NCBI GenBank assembly: GCA_016702305.1
Contig: JADJEH010000002.1
Location: forward strand, 186,001-250,000
Direction of reading: 5' to 3'
Source: a bacterium
Lineage (GTDB): Bacteria > Electryoneota > RPQS01
Length of the DNA stretch: 64,000 bases
Under the pieces are notes generated by a model. It saw only the letters and a list, made by a program, of their open reading frames with translations. It was not told where the DNA came from and searched no databases. Below, one piece after another: positions 36,827-45,931 of the stretch (position 1 is the first letter of the stretch; every line of letters begins with the position of its first letter). The position numbers and the translations under genes were made by a program.

Positions 36827-37189
36827 AATTCTATTCGCAGTTTCTACGGTTTAAAATACGGAGCGGCTATGCGCAAACGATGTGCCCGGTGTTTAGGAAT
36901 TGCTGGTAGGGGAGGGGCGGAGGAGAGGCGGGCGACTGGGGAACCGGGGGGAGGCAAGTCTGAGGCGGGCGGGGTCAGAGGTGTAACACAATTCTAACAA
37001 GGAGGTTGAAGCCTCGCCACATCGGTGTGGACATGTTGACAAGTTGAGTATTTTCATGCTTTTCTCGACGTTCCGGGCGGAAAGTTAGAAGCCTATTCGT
37101 GAAACTTTACACAAGGGTTTCTCGTTCATATGATATTGAGAATGGCGGGTTTGGCTGAAGCTAAACCCTTGCAAATTTAGGGAAATGAC
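36827..37189. other. Intergenic region, purine-rich tract plus conserved motif
   Basis: No gene found. Positions ~36900-36980 are a G/A-rich tract (GGGGAGGGGCGGAGGAG-like). At 36982-37001 lies TGTAACACAATTCTAACAAG, 19/20 identical to 44589-44608. The remainder, about 37010-37180, is moderately AT-rich with no clear hairpin terminator. Confidence 0.55.
36982..37001. promoter_or_regulatory. Conserved 20-base operator-like motif, copy 1
   Basis: TGTAACACAATTCTAACAAG, identical at 19 of 20 bases to 44589-44608. It has imperfect dyad symmetry (TGTWAS...TCTAACA). It sits between the divergent response-regulator and beta-barrel genes. Confidence 0.45.
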
Positions 37190-37218
37190 TTGCATTTCGG
37201 TTTAGATTGTTCTATATT
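37190..37218 (+). promoter_or_regulatory. Sigma-70-type promoter of the beta-barrel gene
   Basis: TTGCAT (37190-37195), a 17-base spacer and TATATT (37213-37218), 40 bases before ATG 37259. Confidence 0.7.
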
Positions 37219-37258
37219 TGCGCAAGTTCCGCAAAGGGAAACCAAGGAGACTAAGTAC

Positions 37259-38431
37259 ATGTATCTTCGCAAAACACTGTTTGTTGCCTTGCTGCTGGCG
37301 GTGGTTATACTGCCGGCGACGTCGCACGCCACGATTTCGCGTGTGATCGGTTTGGGTGGCGCTGAGTCCCACTACATTGTTAAGGACGCGTATAACTACA
37401 GCGTCTGGCCGCAGTTGGTGCGTCACTACGGTATGCAGTCGGGCGCTGAGTTCTATGCGGCCGGCACGAATGGCTACGACTTCCAGAAGGCGTATATCAT
37501 TTATGATTTCGGCGATGGCAAGTCGGCGCTGAGCTTTGCTCTCGACAAGTTGAACAGCCGTAACTACGGCATGCTGGCCAACAACGAGTTGGCGGCACTG
37601 GACAACATCGAAGGCGGCTACAACAAGCTGAACGTCACCTACGGCCGTCCGATGGGTGATAACATGCTGATCGGTGCGGCGCTGCACTTCGCGGGCAAGT
37701 CGTACTCCGCCGACGAGAATGCCCCGGGCGGCAAAGTGGACAATTCCTACAGCGAAATCGGGCTGTTGCTCGGTTTGACTGCAATGGAAGACAAGTTGGA
37801 CGTTTCGTTGGGCTTCCGCAGCGGCAGCTGGTCGCTCGAGAACGCCGGCGGCACGGTAGCTGAGGCCGACGGTGCCAGCGACATTATGCTGGCTGGCCGC
37901 TACTGGTACGAAGCCAACGAGAACTACAAGATCATCCCGAGCCTCGCGCTGAACATGCACACGGACAATGCCAAGGTTGGCACGGCTGCGCATGAGTACA
38001 GCTCGTCCATGTTCCGCCTGGGTGTTGGTAACAACTGGACGCCCAAGGAAGACATGTTGGCGATCGCCGAGTTCGGTCTGAAGAGCGTTGGCGAGACGAT
38101 GAAGCCGGACGGCGGCGACGAAGCGACGGATTCCGAATCCTCGATCTTCTGGCGCCTCGGTATCGAGTCGGAAATCTTCTCGTGGATGAAGGCTCGTTTT
38201 GGTGCGCAGCGTGACTGGCTGGGCGCGACCGAAGAATCGGCCGCCGGCAAGCCGGAATATTCGACGAGCGTGACGAGCACGTACCTCGGCACGACGGTTC
38301 ACTGGAATCGTTTCCAGGCCGACCTGGTGGTCCACCCGGACTTCCTCGGCTATGGTCCGAATTTCGTGTCGGGTTACCAGGGCATGCTGTTTACGCGTGC
38401 CTCGGTCAAGATCAACTTCGACAAGATCTAA
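37259..38431 (+). CDS. Outer-membrane beta-barrel protein, probable porin
   Basis: 390 residues from ATG 37259; AAGGAG 8-13 bases upstream; signal peptide ending ATSHA. Alternating hydrophobic/polar strands with aromatic girdles (AYIIYDFGDGKSALSFALD, MLIGAALHFAG, RFGAQRDWLG) predict a barrel of 14-16 strands. No named family was recognised. The promoter, Shine-Dalgarno and terminator are all close to consensus, which suggests high expression, as for a major porin. It is flanked by its own promoter and terminator, so it is monocistronic. Confidence 0.72.
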   Translation: MYLRKTLFVALLLAVVILPATSHATISRVIGLGGAESHYIVKDAYNYSVWPQLVRHYGMQSGAEFYAAGTNGYDFQKAYIIYDFGDGKSALSFALDKLNSRNYGMLANNELAALDNIEGGYNKLNVTYGRPMGDNMLIGAALHFAGKSYSADENAPGGKVDNSYSEIGLLLGLTAMEDKLDVSLGFRSGSWSLENAGGTVAEADGASDIMLAGRYWYEANENYKIIPSLALNMHTDNAKVGTAAHEYSSSMFRLGVGNNWTPKEDMLAIAEFGLKSVGETMKPDGGDEATDSESSIFWRLGIESEIFSWMKARFGAQRDWLGATEESAAGKPEYSTSVTSTYLGTTVHWNRFQADLVVHPDFLGYGPNFVSGYQGMLFTRASVKINFDKI

Positions 38432-38455
38432 GCACTTTTCGTCTGCAAGACGACG

Positions 38456-38491
38456 ACGGGCCGACTCGCAAGAGTCGGCCCGTTTGTTTTT
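38456..38491 (+). terminator. Rho-independent terminator
   Basis: 12-bp stem ACGGGCCGACTC/GAGTCGGCCCGT, GCAA loop, then TTGTTTTT, 25 bases after the barrel gene. Confidence 0.85.
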
Positions 38492-38539
38492 GCGCATGCT
38501 CTTTGCTCTATACCGGGTGATTAACCCGGAGGAGAAACC

Positions 38540-40198
38540 ATGCGTCGCAAAATGCTTGCATTCTGCCTGCTGCCGTTGCTATTTTTCGTCAGTGCGTGCG
38601 AAGAAGAGGCCAAAGAGCCGACGGACGGCAACCCGACCATAAGCATCCTGACCCCGACCGGCAATGAACTAACCGGTGTGGTTACAATCGAAGTCTTCGG
38701 CCACGACGCGGATGGCGGTGGGCTCGACCGCATCGTGTTCTTCGTGGACGACGTTGCCCAGTACACGGATCCAGATCCCGGTGCTGGCAGTCCGTCGAGC
38801 GTTTGGCAATGGAACAGCTCACTTGTCAATGATGGCGACTATGACCTCAAGGTCGTGGGCTATGACAACGTGGGGCGTTCCGGTGAAACCGAACGCCGTT
38901 ATGACGTCCGCAACGCGGATGAAGCCATGGGAGTCGTGCGCTCGAACGAATCGGGCACGATCAGCACGCGTCTCGGAGCCGGAATCCGTATTCCGCTCGG
39001 CGCCGTCCCGCTCGGCGAAGAGGGCGAGAACGCGACGATGGTGTTCTCCGTCGGCCGCGACACGTCGGCAACGGCGCAGCCGCCGGCCGGGGAGACACGT
39101 GTGTCGAACTACTATCGTTTTACGCCGGGCGGTTTTGTGTTTCGCTATCCGGTCGAAGTAATGATACCGCTTCTGGACGGCGTGGACGCGGCGGGCCGTG
39201 AGGTGACGCTTTACCGCATCAACCCCACGTCCGGGCAGCTTGAGAACTTCGCGGGTGCCTATGATGAAGCTTTTGGGACGATTGCCGCGCAGACCTATGA
39301 ACTCTCCACCTGGTTTGCGGCGATGGCCGGGGACGAGGGAATTGACGCGGCGGGTTGGGGTTGTGTGCAGGTGAACGCGAACGGCGGCGGCTGGATGTCA
39401 CTATGCGTGGAAAGCTATCTATTGGCGAATCCCGCTCACGATCAGCTTTTCATGCCGCAGCACGGACTAAACGTCGTGTACGGCAATGACGAATTTGGTT
39501 GGGATGAATCCGGGCGCTGGTTTCTGCCTCAGGGCAGTTACACGATCTGCATGCAGCGCCAGAACGAACAGGGTGAATGGCTGCGGCAGTCGCGCTCACT
39601 GGTGATAAGCCAGCCGGCCGGTCACCTGTGGGATGGCGGCACCAGTTGTGCGGCGGTAATTGATGGCTTTGTGACGAACGGTTCACTCCCGCAACCAGAA
39701 ATCGGGGCGTGTCCGTGCGTGCCTGAGGCCTCGGTGCCCGTGGGAACCGGGGATATTCAGGTGACTTTGCAGTGGTTCAATGACCGCCCGATTGACCTTG
39801 ATTTGTGGGTGTATGAACCGTCGGGAGAACGCTGCTATTTTGGACATTCGCTTACAGCGACGGGTGGCACGCTCGACCGCGACAATCTCTGCGGTAACTA
39901 TCAGAACGGCACGCCGGAAAACATCTTCTGGCAAACGGCTCCGATCGGTGAGTACTCGATTTGGGTGGATTGGTGGTCAGACTGCGGCAACGGTATTCCC
40001 AATCAGCCGTTCAATGTCCGCCTCGTTAATCTTATCAACGTCGAGACGTTCGAGAGCGTGCTGGGGCGCGAGCAATCCGTCGAGGTCGCTCAGTTTCAGG
40101 TCACATCGAGCGGCCTGCGCATCGCACCTCCGGGAGCGCTCTTCCATGCAGCTCCGCCTCCACGTGTATCGAAAGCAGATCACGAGGCGATTCGCTAA
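38540..40198 (+). CDS. Lipoprotein with Ig-like and YfaP/DUF2135-like domains
   Basis: 552 residues; lipobox with Cys20 (FVSACEEE) and GGAGG upstream. Residues ~30-125 form an Ig-like domain (PTISILTPTGNELTGVVTI). Residues ~130-270 contain a ZU5/GAIN-like segment (GTISTRLGAGIRIPLGAVP). Residues ~405-500 match the YfaP/DUF2135 pattern: VTLQWFNDRPIDLDLWVYEP, GGTLDRDNLCGNY, PENIFW and GEYSIWVDWW. Such domains occur in surface or periplasmic proteins of unknown function. Two hairpin terminators follow. It is separated from the porin by a terminator, so it has its own promoter, which I could not place. Confidence 0.75.
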   Translation: MRRKMLAFCLLPLLFFVSACEEEAKEPTDGNPTISILTPTGNELTGVVTIEVFGHDADGGGLDRIVFFVDDVAQYTDPDPGAGSPSSVWQWNSSLVNDGDYDLKVVGYDNVGRSGETERRYDVRNADEAMGVVRSNESGTISTRLGAGIRIPLGAVPLGEEGENATMVFSVGRDTSATAQPPAGETRVSNYYRFTPGGFVFRYPVEVMIPLLDGVDAAGREVTLYRINPTSGQLENFAGAYDEAFGTIAAQTYELSTWFAAMAGDEGIDAAGWGCVQVNANGGGWMSLCVESYLLANPAHDQLFMPQHGLNVVYGNDEFGWDESGRWFLPQGSYTICMQRQNEQGEWLRQSRSLVISQPAGHLWDGGTSCAAVIDGFVTNGSLPQPEIGACPCVPEASVPVGTGDIQVTLQWFNDRPIDLDLWVYEPSGERCYFGHSLTATGGTLDRDNLCGNYQNGTPENIFWQTAPIGEYSIWVDWWSDCGNGIPNQPFNVRLVNLINVETFESVLGREQSVEVAQFQVTSSGLRIAPPGALFHAAPPPRVSKADHEAIR

Positions 40199-40201
40199 TA
40201 G

Positions 40202-40238
40202 AATCGCCCCACCGCAAGCACGGTGGGGCGATTGATTT
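40202..40238 (+). terminator. Rho-independent terminator
   Basis: 13-bp perfect stem AATCGCCCCACCG/CGGTGGGGCGATT with a CAAGCA loop, then GATTTT, immediately after the lipoprotein gene. Confidence 0.75.
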
Positions 40239-40249
40239 TCCGGAATGGC

Positions 40250-40288
40250 GAAACCCCTGACCGGTGTCAAAGTCAGGGGTTTCTAATT
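40250..40288 (+). terminator. Second terminator-like hairpin in tandem
   Basis: 12-bp perfect stem GAAACCCCTGAC/GTCAGGGGTTTC with a 10-base loop followed by TAATT. Lies 12 bases after the first hairpin. Confidence 0.55.
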
Positions 40289-40784
40289 GCCAGGTAAACT
40301 TGCGATCATGGGTCCCGCGTCAGATCGCGCACGCACCTGGTCAACATCGCGGTGTAGGCAACCGGGTCCGTGTTATCGTGCCGGTCTATACAATCAGACG
40401 CTGACCGTGTCAATTTGTTGCAGGGTTGCGCTGGAGAAAATGTGCCCAAGAACATTCGCGAGAGGCGCACCGGTCTGGGGACTTGAATTCTCCTGCGATG
40501 GCTGCTTGAGCCTGTTATGCCGCCCATCATAACAGGGATGTTGTGGAAGTACAACGAAGATATGCAGATGCATTGGGAGGCCGGGCGCTCACCTCGAAAT
40601 CTTTCCAAACCCATGTTTTGAATTGACTTTAGGGTATTGTCACCCGTACATTGTGCGCAGATGATGGAAGCGGATTAGCCATCGTCTCAATCTCCCGAGG
40701 TGAGTGAACGTGATGAGCCCCGCATCGTGCCAGACATGGCCGATGCGGGGTTCCGCACAAAATGGGGTGATTGCAAAATGCAAT
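40289..40784. other. Non-coding region with possible small-RNA promoter and hairpin
   Basis: No gene is convincing. A possible plus-strand promoter TTGACT (40623-40628), 18 bases, TACATT (40647-40652) precedes a perfect 10-bp hairpin CCCCGCATCG (40718-40727)/CGATGCGGGG (40741-40750) with a 13-base loop. No T-run follows. A short transcript of about 95 bases is conceivable. Confidence 0.35.
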
Positions 40785-40815
40785 AAAAAAAACCCTCCGC
40801 ACGAAGAGGAGGGCT
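40785..40815 (-). terminator. Terminator of tRNA-Phe
   Basis: Read on the minus strand: CCCTCC, loop, GGAGGG, then eight T (40792-40785). It lies 7 bases beyond the 3' end of the tRNA. Confidence 0.85.
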
Positions 40816-40821
40816 TACCAG

Positions 40822-40894
<73 letters not shown>

Positions 40895-41285
40895 GCAAGG
40901 GAAACCGCAATGTAACGAACGGTCAGGGAATTGTCAAGTTGCGGTAGGTTTGGCGGGTGGAAGCGGTCGTGAAGTGAACTTACGTAGTGGGATTGGTGTC
41001 TACCATACTCACTATACTTATCACAAGATTCAGATTAACAAGGGTGTAGAAAATCGTAAGCGACCCCCAGTCAGAGCTTTAAGTTGTCATAAGTCATTGC
41101 ACCGGGTGCCGCGTGGCGCTACCTTGTATTGACTGCAAGAAATAGCCATGTTTCCCGTGGAAGTTATTGTAAAACGGGAAGTTTTGGGTACGATTGGGCG
41201 AAGCCTAAGCCCACGCAGGAGAGGAATGTTGGCAGGCGAAAACGAGACGAGACATTTGGATATATAAGGATCGGAGGAGCATGTG
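40895..41285. other. Intergenic region upstream of the T9SS cargo gene
   Basis: No gene found. It contains a 7-bp inverted repeat TTCCCGT/ACGGGAA (about 41151-41180) that could be an operator or weak terminator. TTGTAA-16-TACGAT (about 41166-41193) is a poor promoter candidate. A good GGAGG Shine-Dalgarno (41273-41277) serves the next gene. Confidence 0.4.
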
Positions 41286-43526
41286 ATGAAATGGCGAATG
41301 ATGTTCTTAATGCTTGTGCTGGCGCTGGCGTCAGTAACAAGTGCCGCGGAACGTCCTGCTCGCAGCCCGTTGGATGACTGCGATGTTGACGACCAGATTC
41401 GGCTGGTCAGCGGCAGCGAGTTGGAGCGAACCGGCGAATTGGATTCGGACGACGATTCCGGCAGTTGCGGCCGTCGACCAACGGACGATGCGACGTATGA
41501 ACTGGACGTCATAAATCCAGGTTTGTACTCGTTCGACGTGGAATTCGAAGATTGGAACGGCGCGATGTACATCACGACGGAATGCTGCGGCGGCGATCAG
41601 CTGTTTCCGCGCGGCTTGACGTACGGCAACCTTGACCGAGTCAATTGCATGTGGCTGGACGAGGGCACGTATTACCTGACCATCGAAGGCCGGTATGGCT
41701 ATCTCTTGTCGGTATACTCGTGCGACAATCCGTGCGACGACAACGCCCTGGAACCGGGGTTCACGTACAGCGAGGGTTATGTCACGTTCCTCGATCGCAC
41801 GGACGCGAATTCAGATCATGAGCATTACGACGGTCCGTGGGAAATGGAGGGCGCGCCGTGCCAGCAGTCGAGCGCGAATCCGGACAATCAAATGGTCGGT
41901 TTCGGTTTTTACAACTGGTACAATCAGGACTATGGCTGGTCGCATTTGTTTGATCTTGAAGGCCTCGAGTGCCTCGATTACTCAATTGACTCGGCCTTCG
42001 TCGTAATCTGCGCGTACGAGAACGACAACTGCGAAGAATTCGGCGAACCGTCGCGTTACTACTCGGATTGCCAGTTTGACGCCGTGCTCTCGGAAGGTGA
42101 TTTTCTGGGCGCGTTGAATCCAGATTTATATCCGGGAACCAACCTGTCCTATTCTTCGACGCGTCTCAGTGTGCCGGTGCAAGCGCTGGAAGACGGCGTC
42201 GTGGAGGTCTTTCTGGATATTGACGCCGGTTCGACTCAATGTGCGTGGGCGACCACGGTACTGAAATCCGAACTGTTGGTCTACATGAGCTGCCGTCAGA
42301 TTCCGCCTGGACCTGAAGGCTACGACTTGGGCGACCTGCCGTTCCTTGACAACAATAACGAGCCATGCTACCCGACGGGTTCGGTGCAGCAGGGTGGTCC
42401 GGCCAACGCCGTGTTCGCGGCTGAAGATCAGGTGGCGTGGTTGGGCGAATGCGTCAATCACGAGCTTGTGCCAAACACCGTTGACGAGGACGGCTGCGAC
42501 GATGGCGTGTATTTCATTCCGTCGGACCGTCCGGGCGGCGCATGGTACCCCGGTGATGAAGTGTGTGTGGAGATTATGGTCTCGACCGGTCCGGCATACA
42601 ATCCGAACGTCCCGCTCTACTTGTGGGGCTGGAAAGACGGCAATCTGGACTGCGACTTTGATGACCTGCTTGAATCGCCCAACGGCGAAGGCTTCCAAAG
42701 CGAGTGTATCATCCCCGGCCATGCGGTGCCGCCGATGGGCCCGAATCAGTCGCAATTCGTCACGGTATGTTTCGGTGATCCCGGCGTCTTGAACATGGGC
42801 CACTATGACGGTCACCTGCGCTTCCGGTTGATAACGTGCGAACCGGGGAATCAGGATCCGGCGCGTGATGTGTGCGATTGCTTCACCGCGCAGACTTACA
42901 TTGATGATGCGCTTGGCGAAACTGAGGACTTCATCATCACCGACCTGCAACTGCCGATCGAGCTGCAATCGTTTACGGCCAGCGGCGCCGAAGGTCGTGT
43001 AGTTCTGAGTTGGACAACCGCTACGGAACAGGCGAACGACGCGTTTGAAGTGCAGCGTTGGTTTGGCACTCGCTGGGAACGCGTGGGCCATCTGGTGCCG
43101 GGTGCGGGCAACAGCGCCAGCCAGAATAACTACATCTTCGCGGACAGCGACGTTGAAGTCGGGACAAGCTACCGCTATCGTCTCGTCACCATTGACGTCA
43201 ACGGCAATCGCATGCCGGTCGGCGAGGTGGAGAGTCTGGTTGAGCCGATCAATACGACGGTCAATAGCTTTGCGTTGCACCAGAACTATCCGAATCCGTT
43301 TAACCCTGCGACACAGATCACTTACGATCTTGCCAAGGCGACGGATGTTAGCTTGACGGTCTTCGATCTGTTGGGCCGCGAGATCGCGACTCTGGTCAAG
43401 GGTCCGCAAGCCGCCGGCCGCTATGTCGTGGACTTTGACGCGGCGGGCCTTCCGAGCGGTATGTACTTCTACCGACTTGAGACGGCGCAGTTCACGGACA
43501 TGAAGAAGATGGTGTTACTGAAATAA
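41286..43526 (+). CDS. Secreted acidic Cys-rich protein with T9SS sorting domain
   Basis: 746 residues. ATG 41286 is chosen over GTG 41283 by its distance from GGAGG; the signal peptide ends VTSA. The body is acidic and has about 30 cysteines, many paired (ECCGGD, CDNPCDDN), suggesting disulfides outside the cell. A GEVSNM-like beta-sandwich (EGYDLGDLPFLDNNNEPCYPT, then CDDGVYFIP) occupies residues ~345-560. A fibronectin-like spacer (LPIELQSFTASGAEGRVVLSW) leads to the type A sorting domain FALHQNYPNPFNPATQI ... SLTVFDLLGREI ... GMYFYRLET ... KMVLLK. No enzymatic motif seen. Monocistronic, with a strong terminator. Confidence 0.8.
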   Translation: MKWRMMFLMLVLALASVTSAAERPARSPLDDCDVDDQIRLVSGSELERTGELDSDDDSGSCGRRPTDDATYELDVINPGLYSFDVEFEDWNGAMYITTECCGGDQLFPRGLTYGNLDRVNCMWLDEGTYYLTIEGRYGYLLSVYSCDNPCDDNALEPGFTYSEGYVTFLDRTDANSDHEHYDGPWEMEGAPCQQSSANPDNQMVGFGFYNWYNQDYGWSHLFDLEGLECLDYSIDSAFVVICAYENDNCEEFGEPSRYYSDCQFDAVLSEGDFLGALNPDLYPGTNLSYSSTRLSVPVQALEDGVVEVFLDIDAGSTQCAWATTVLKSELLVYMSCRQIPPGPEGYDLGDLPFLDNNNEPCYPTGSVQQGGPANAVFAAEDQVAWLGECVNHELVPNTVDEDGCDDGVYFIPSDRPGGAWYPGDEVCVEIMVSTGPAYNPNVPLYLWGWKDGNLDCDFDDLLESPNGEGFQSECIIPGHAVPPMGPNQSQFVTVCFGDPGVLNMGHYDGHLRFRLITCEPGNQDPARDVCDCFTAQTYIDDALGETEDFIITDLQLPIELQSFTASGAEGRVVLSWTTATEQANDAFEVQRWFGTRWERVGHLVPGAGNSASQNNYIFADSDVEVGTSYRYRLVTIDVNGNRMPVGEVESLVEPINTTVNSFALHQNYPNPFNPATQITYDLAKATDVSLTVFDLLGREIATLVKGPQAAGRYVVDFDAAGLPSGMYFYRLETAQFTDMKKMVLLK

Positions 43527-43550
43527 GGCAATCCGATCTGCCTGAACGAA

Positions 43551-43592
43551 GAACCCCCCGGCGCCTGCTCCGCGCCGGGGGGTTCGCTTTTT
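43551..43592. terminator. Strong bidirectional terminator
   Basis: 14-bp stem GAACCCCCCGGCGC/GCGCCGGGGGGTTC with a 7-base loop, then GCTTTTT. Serves the cargo gene and possibly the convergent cytochrome gene. Confidence 0.85.
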
Positions 43593-43609
43593 CTGTGCTG
43601 CGGAATCTG

Positions 43610-43867
43610 TCAGTTAGAGGCCTGCAAATGCGCGAGAATCTTGCCGCGAGTGCCGTCATTCAGATTCAGCTTCGCGCTGTACTTCTCGACATAGCCGATC
43701 CACTCCTCATCGGTGTGCGACTGCGGGTTGCGCAAGGCGTGGCACGAAGCACAGTTGGCGCGATAGAGACGCTCACCTTCGCTGAACTCCCGCGCGGGCC
43801 GCGGATGCTGTGCGGCGCAACCTCCCAGCAGCAGTCCGAGTGCAATGAGCAGCCGCAGGGGGCTCAC
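43610..43867 (-). CDS. Monohaem c-type cytochrome lipoprotein
   Basis: 85 residues. The lipobox (LLLGGC, Cys17) anchors it to a membrane, and a single haem site Cys39-Ala-Ser-Cys42-His43 (RANCASCHALRNP) follows. No obvious distal Met ligand is present in the short C-terminal half (only Lys/His candidates), so haem coordination may be unusual. The GTG start (43867-43865) overlaps the TGA of the upstream beta-barrel gene (43866-43864), so the two are translationally coupled. It probably acts in electron transfer together with that barrel. The context resembles, but is simpler than, porin-cytochrome conduits. Confidence 0.8.
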   Translation of the reverse strand: MSPLRLLIALGLLLGGCAAQHPRPAREFSEGERLYRANCASCHALRNPQSHTDEEWIGYVEKYSAKLNLNDGTRGKILAHLQASN

Positions 43868-44568
43868 AGGTCAATCCCTGTAATAAACCGGACGCGGGCG
43901 TCATCACTGTCTTCGGTAAGACCCGCTGCGACGCCGACGGTGATCCAGAATCCGCCGGAGGCATAGGAGACCGTGGGTCCCGCGTAGCTGGCTGTTTCGG
44001 TCTGGTCCTCTTCAAATTCCATGCGCGTTGTTGATTCGAGACCGGCGACGAATTTCGGGTGGAACTCCCAAGAGGTGCCAACGTCAAGGCCAAGCTCATG
44101 CTCTATGTCCGGCGCAAAGAAGTACTCCCAGACCGGATTGACGGCGAGATTCCAACGCTCTACCGACTTGGCGAGAATCAGTTTCGCTTCGATCTTGTTG
44201 GGCGCGGATGGCTCGGTCTTGCGATTGTATTCAAGATAGAGCAGCGGGTCCATGAAGTACTGGCCGACTTCGCCGAAGCGATAGCGCGAGCGCAATTGCC
44301 AGGCATCCCATTTCATGGAGCCGCCTTCGTTCTGAACGAAGATCTCGTATAAGGACGCATCCCAACGTGGCGTCAGGCCATGTTCGAGCTCGATGCGAAG
44401 CTCCGTCTGGTCAACTTCGCGCAGCTTGCTTGTTTGGTAGAGTTCCAGTTCGGTATTGCCTGCGGGCATGGTCTGATATTGGTAGGTCCAGACATAGTAG
44501 CGGCGGTCGGCCAAGGCGCTGGAGAAGTAGGCGAGCAAGACGACGATTGCCCAAAGAATGCGTGTCAT
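43864..44568 (-). CDS. Outer-membrane beta-barrel protein coupled to a cytochrome
   Basis: 234 residues from ATG 44568, which begins a signal peptide (MTRILWAIVVLLAYFSSALA); an upstream in-frame start adds an unlikely 16-residue extension. Strand-like, aromatic-rich segments (DRRYYVWTYQYQTMP, DASLYEIFVQN, YFMDPLLYLEYN, GFWITVGVAAGL) predict a barrel of about 10-12 strands ending RVRFITGIDL. No named family is certain. Its stop overlaps the cytochrome start (GTGA). The 20-base motif at 44589-44608 lies just upstream and may be its operator. Confidence 0.7.
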   Translation of the reverse strand: MTRILWAIVVLLAYFSSALADRRYYVWTYQYQTMPAGNTELELYQTSKLREVDQTELRIELEHGLTPRWDASLYEIFVQNEGGSMKWDAWQLRSRYRFGEVGQYFMDPLLYLEYNRKTEPSAPNKIEAKLILAKSVERWNLAVNPVWEYFFAPDIEHELGLDVGTSWEFHPKFVAGLESTTRMEFEEDQTETASYAGPTVSYASGGFWITVGVAAGLTEDSDDARVRFITGIDL

Positions 44569-44588
44569 GTGTGTGAACTCGATGAAAA

Positions 44589-44608
44589 TGTAAGACAATT
44601 CTAACAAG
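44589..44608. promoter_or_regulatory. Conserved 20-base operator-like motif, copy 2
   Basis: TGTAAGACAATTCTAACAAG, 19/20 identical to 36982-37001. In minus orientation it reads TGTTAGA-ATTG-TCTTACA, an imperfect dyad (6 of 7 symmetric). It lies 20 bases before the beta-barrel start. Confidence 0.5.
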
Positions 44609-44699
44609 ATGTACATGAATTAACGACTTTTCACAATAAATGTCAAGTATGTCTAACAATAAGCGAGTTTGGTGACTATGTTGCACTCGCTGCGAACGT

Positions 44700-44728
44700 T
44701 TGTCTTTCGCGCACGAGAGTCGTAAATT
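44700..44728 (+). promoter_or_regulatory. Sigma-70-type promoter of the LRR lipoprotein operon
   Basis: TTGTCT (44700-44705), a 17-base spacer and TAAATT (44723-44728), 30 bases before ATG 44759. Confidence 0.6.
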
Positions 44729-44758
44729 GTGGTGCATCCACGTAGCAAGGAGGGAAAC

Positions 44759-45916
44759 ATGCGCGTGCTTACATTGTGGCTGATCCTGACCGCCCTTATT
44801 CTCTGGGGCTGCGAACGCGACAAGACGATAACCGGCGCGACTTCCGGCAGCGAGATCGTGACCTTTCCAGACAGCGCGCTGGAAAACGCTGTGCGGGCCG
44901 CGCTGCAGGAGCCGACCGCTCCGATCACGTTGGGCGATTTAGAGGGGATGACCGAATTCGAGGCAGCGGAATGGGGTATCACGGATTTGACCGGGCTTGA
45001 GAACATGCGGTCGTTACAGCGGCTGGTCCTGACCAGCAACTCGATTGACAGTATCCCGCAGGTGGCCGGGATTACGACGCTGCAAGAGATTGTGCTGGAC
45101 TACAATGACGTAGACGATCTCGGGCCGCTGCAGAACCTGCCCAATCTGCGCATTGTGCGTGTTCGGGGGAACGGCGCCGGCAGTCTTACGCCGTTGTCCA
45201 ACAGCGGCCATTTGACCCATCTTGACGCGGCGTTCAACGGCATCGAGGATACGGAGCCGCTGCGCAGTTGTCCGCAGTTGCAGGTGCTCGATCTCAGCGG
45301 CAATCCGATCCCGGACATCAGCTTTGTCGTGGATACGCGGCTCTTGCAGTCGCTGGCGATCACCGGCTGCCCGGTGACGGATCTGAGCCCCGTGACCTTT
45401 GCGCCAAATATTCACGATTTGATTATTGACGACACGGAGATACAGGATATTTCGCCGGTCAGCGCGCTTCGATTTCTGGTGCACTTTGACGCGTCGTACG
45501 ACTCGTTGCTTTCTTTAGAGCCGTTGCGGTCGCTGACGGGGATCACGCAATTGATGCTGCGCGACTGCGGTCTGACATCCATCGAGCCGCTGTCGAACCT
45601 GACTTCGATCACGGTTCTGATGCTGCCGGGCAACAACATCACCGATATCTCGCCGCTGGACAATCTTGACGAGTTGGTCTGGCTGGACGTGGCCAATAAC
45701 GCGATCACGTCCGTAGAAGCATTGAACGACGTGGCGACGCTGGACTACGTGTCGCTGTCGAACAATTTCATCGAGAGTGTGCGCGCTCTGGAGGCCAACC
45801 AGGGGTTGGTGGAATTCGATCAGATCTACCTGTACTCCAACCCGCTGTCGGACAGTTCCAAATTTGTGTGGATCCCGCGGCTGGTGGATCGCGGCGTAGA
45901 CGTTTACTATCAGTAG
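44759..45916 (+). CDS. Leucine-rich-repeat lipoprotein
   Basis: 385 residues; lipobox with Cys18 (LILWGCERD); AAGGAGGG 6-13 bases upstream. After an N-cap typical of bacterial internalin-like LRRs (FPDSALENAVRAALQ) come about thirteen 22-residue repeats of the 'L-N-I-DISPL-nL--L' class, e.g. NNITDISPLDNLDELVWLD. Such surface LRR proteins bind proteins or polysaccharides; the ligand is unknown. Probably co-transcribed with the glycosyltransferase that starts 16 bases later. Confidence 0.85.
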   Translation: MRVLTLWLILTALILWGCERDKTITGATSGSEIVTFPDSALENAVRAALQEPTAPITLGDLEGMTEFEAAEWGITDLTGLENMRSLQRLVLTSNSIDSIPQVAGITTLQEIVLDYNDVDDLGPLQNLPNLRIVRVRGNGAGSLTPLSNSGHLTHLDAAFNGIEDTEPLRSCPQLQVLDLSGNPIPDISFVVDTRLLQSLAITGCPVTDLSPVTFAPNIHDLIIDDTEIQDISPVSALRFLVHFDASYDSLLSLEPLRSLTGITQLMLRDCGLTSIEPLSNLTSITVLMLPGNNITDISPLDNLDELVWLDVANNAITSVEALNDVATLDYVSLSNNFIESVRALEANQGLVEFDQIYLYSNPLSDSSKFVWIPRLVDRGVDVYYQ

Positions 45917-45931
45917 CGAGACGACGACTCC

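Noticed and set aside
41261..41266. TATATA as a -10 box for the T9SS cargo gene
   Set aside because: No TTG-led hexamer at 16-18 bases upstream, and it is too close to the ribosome binding site for the usual layout here.
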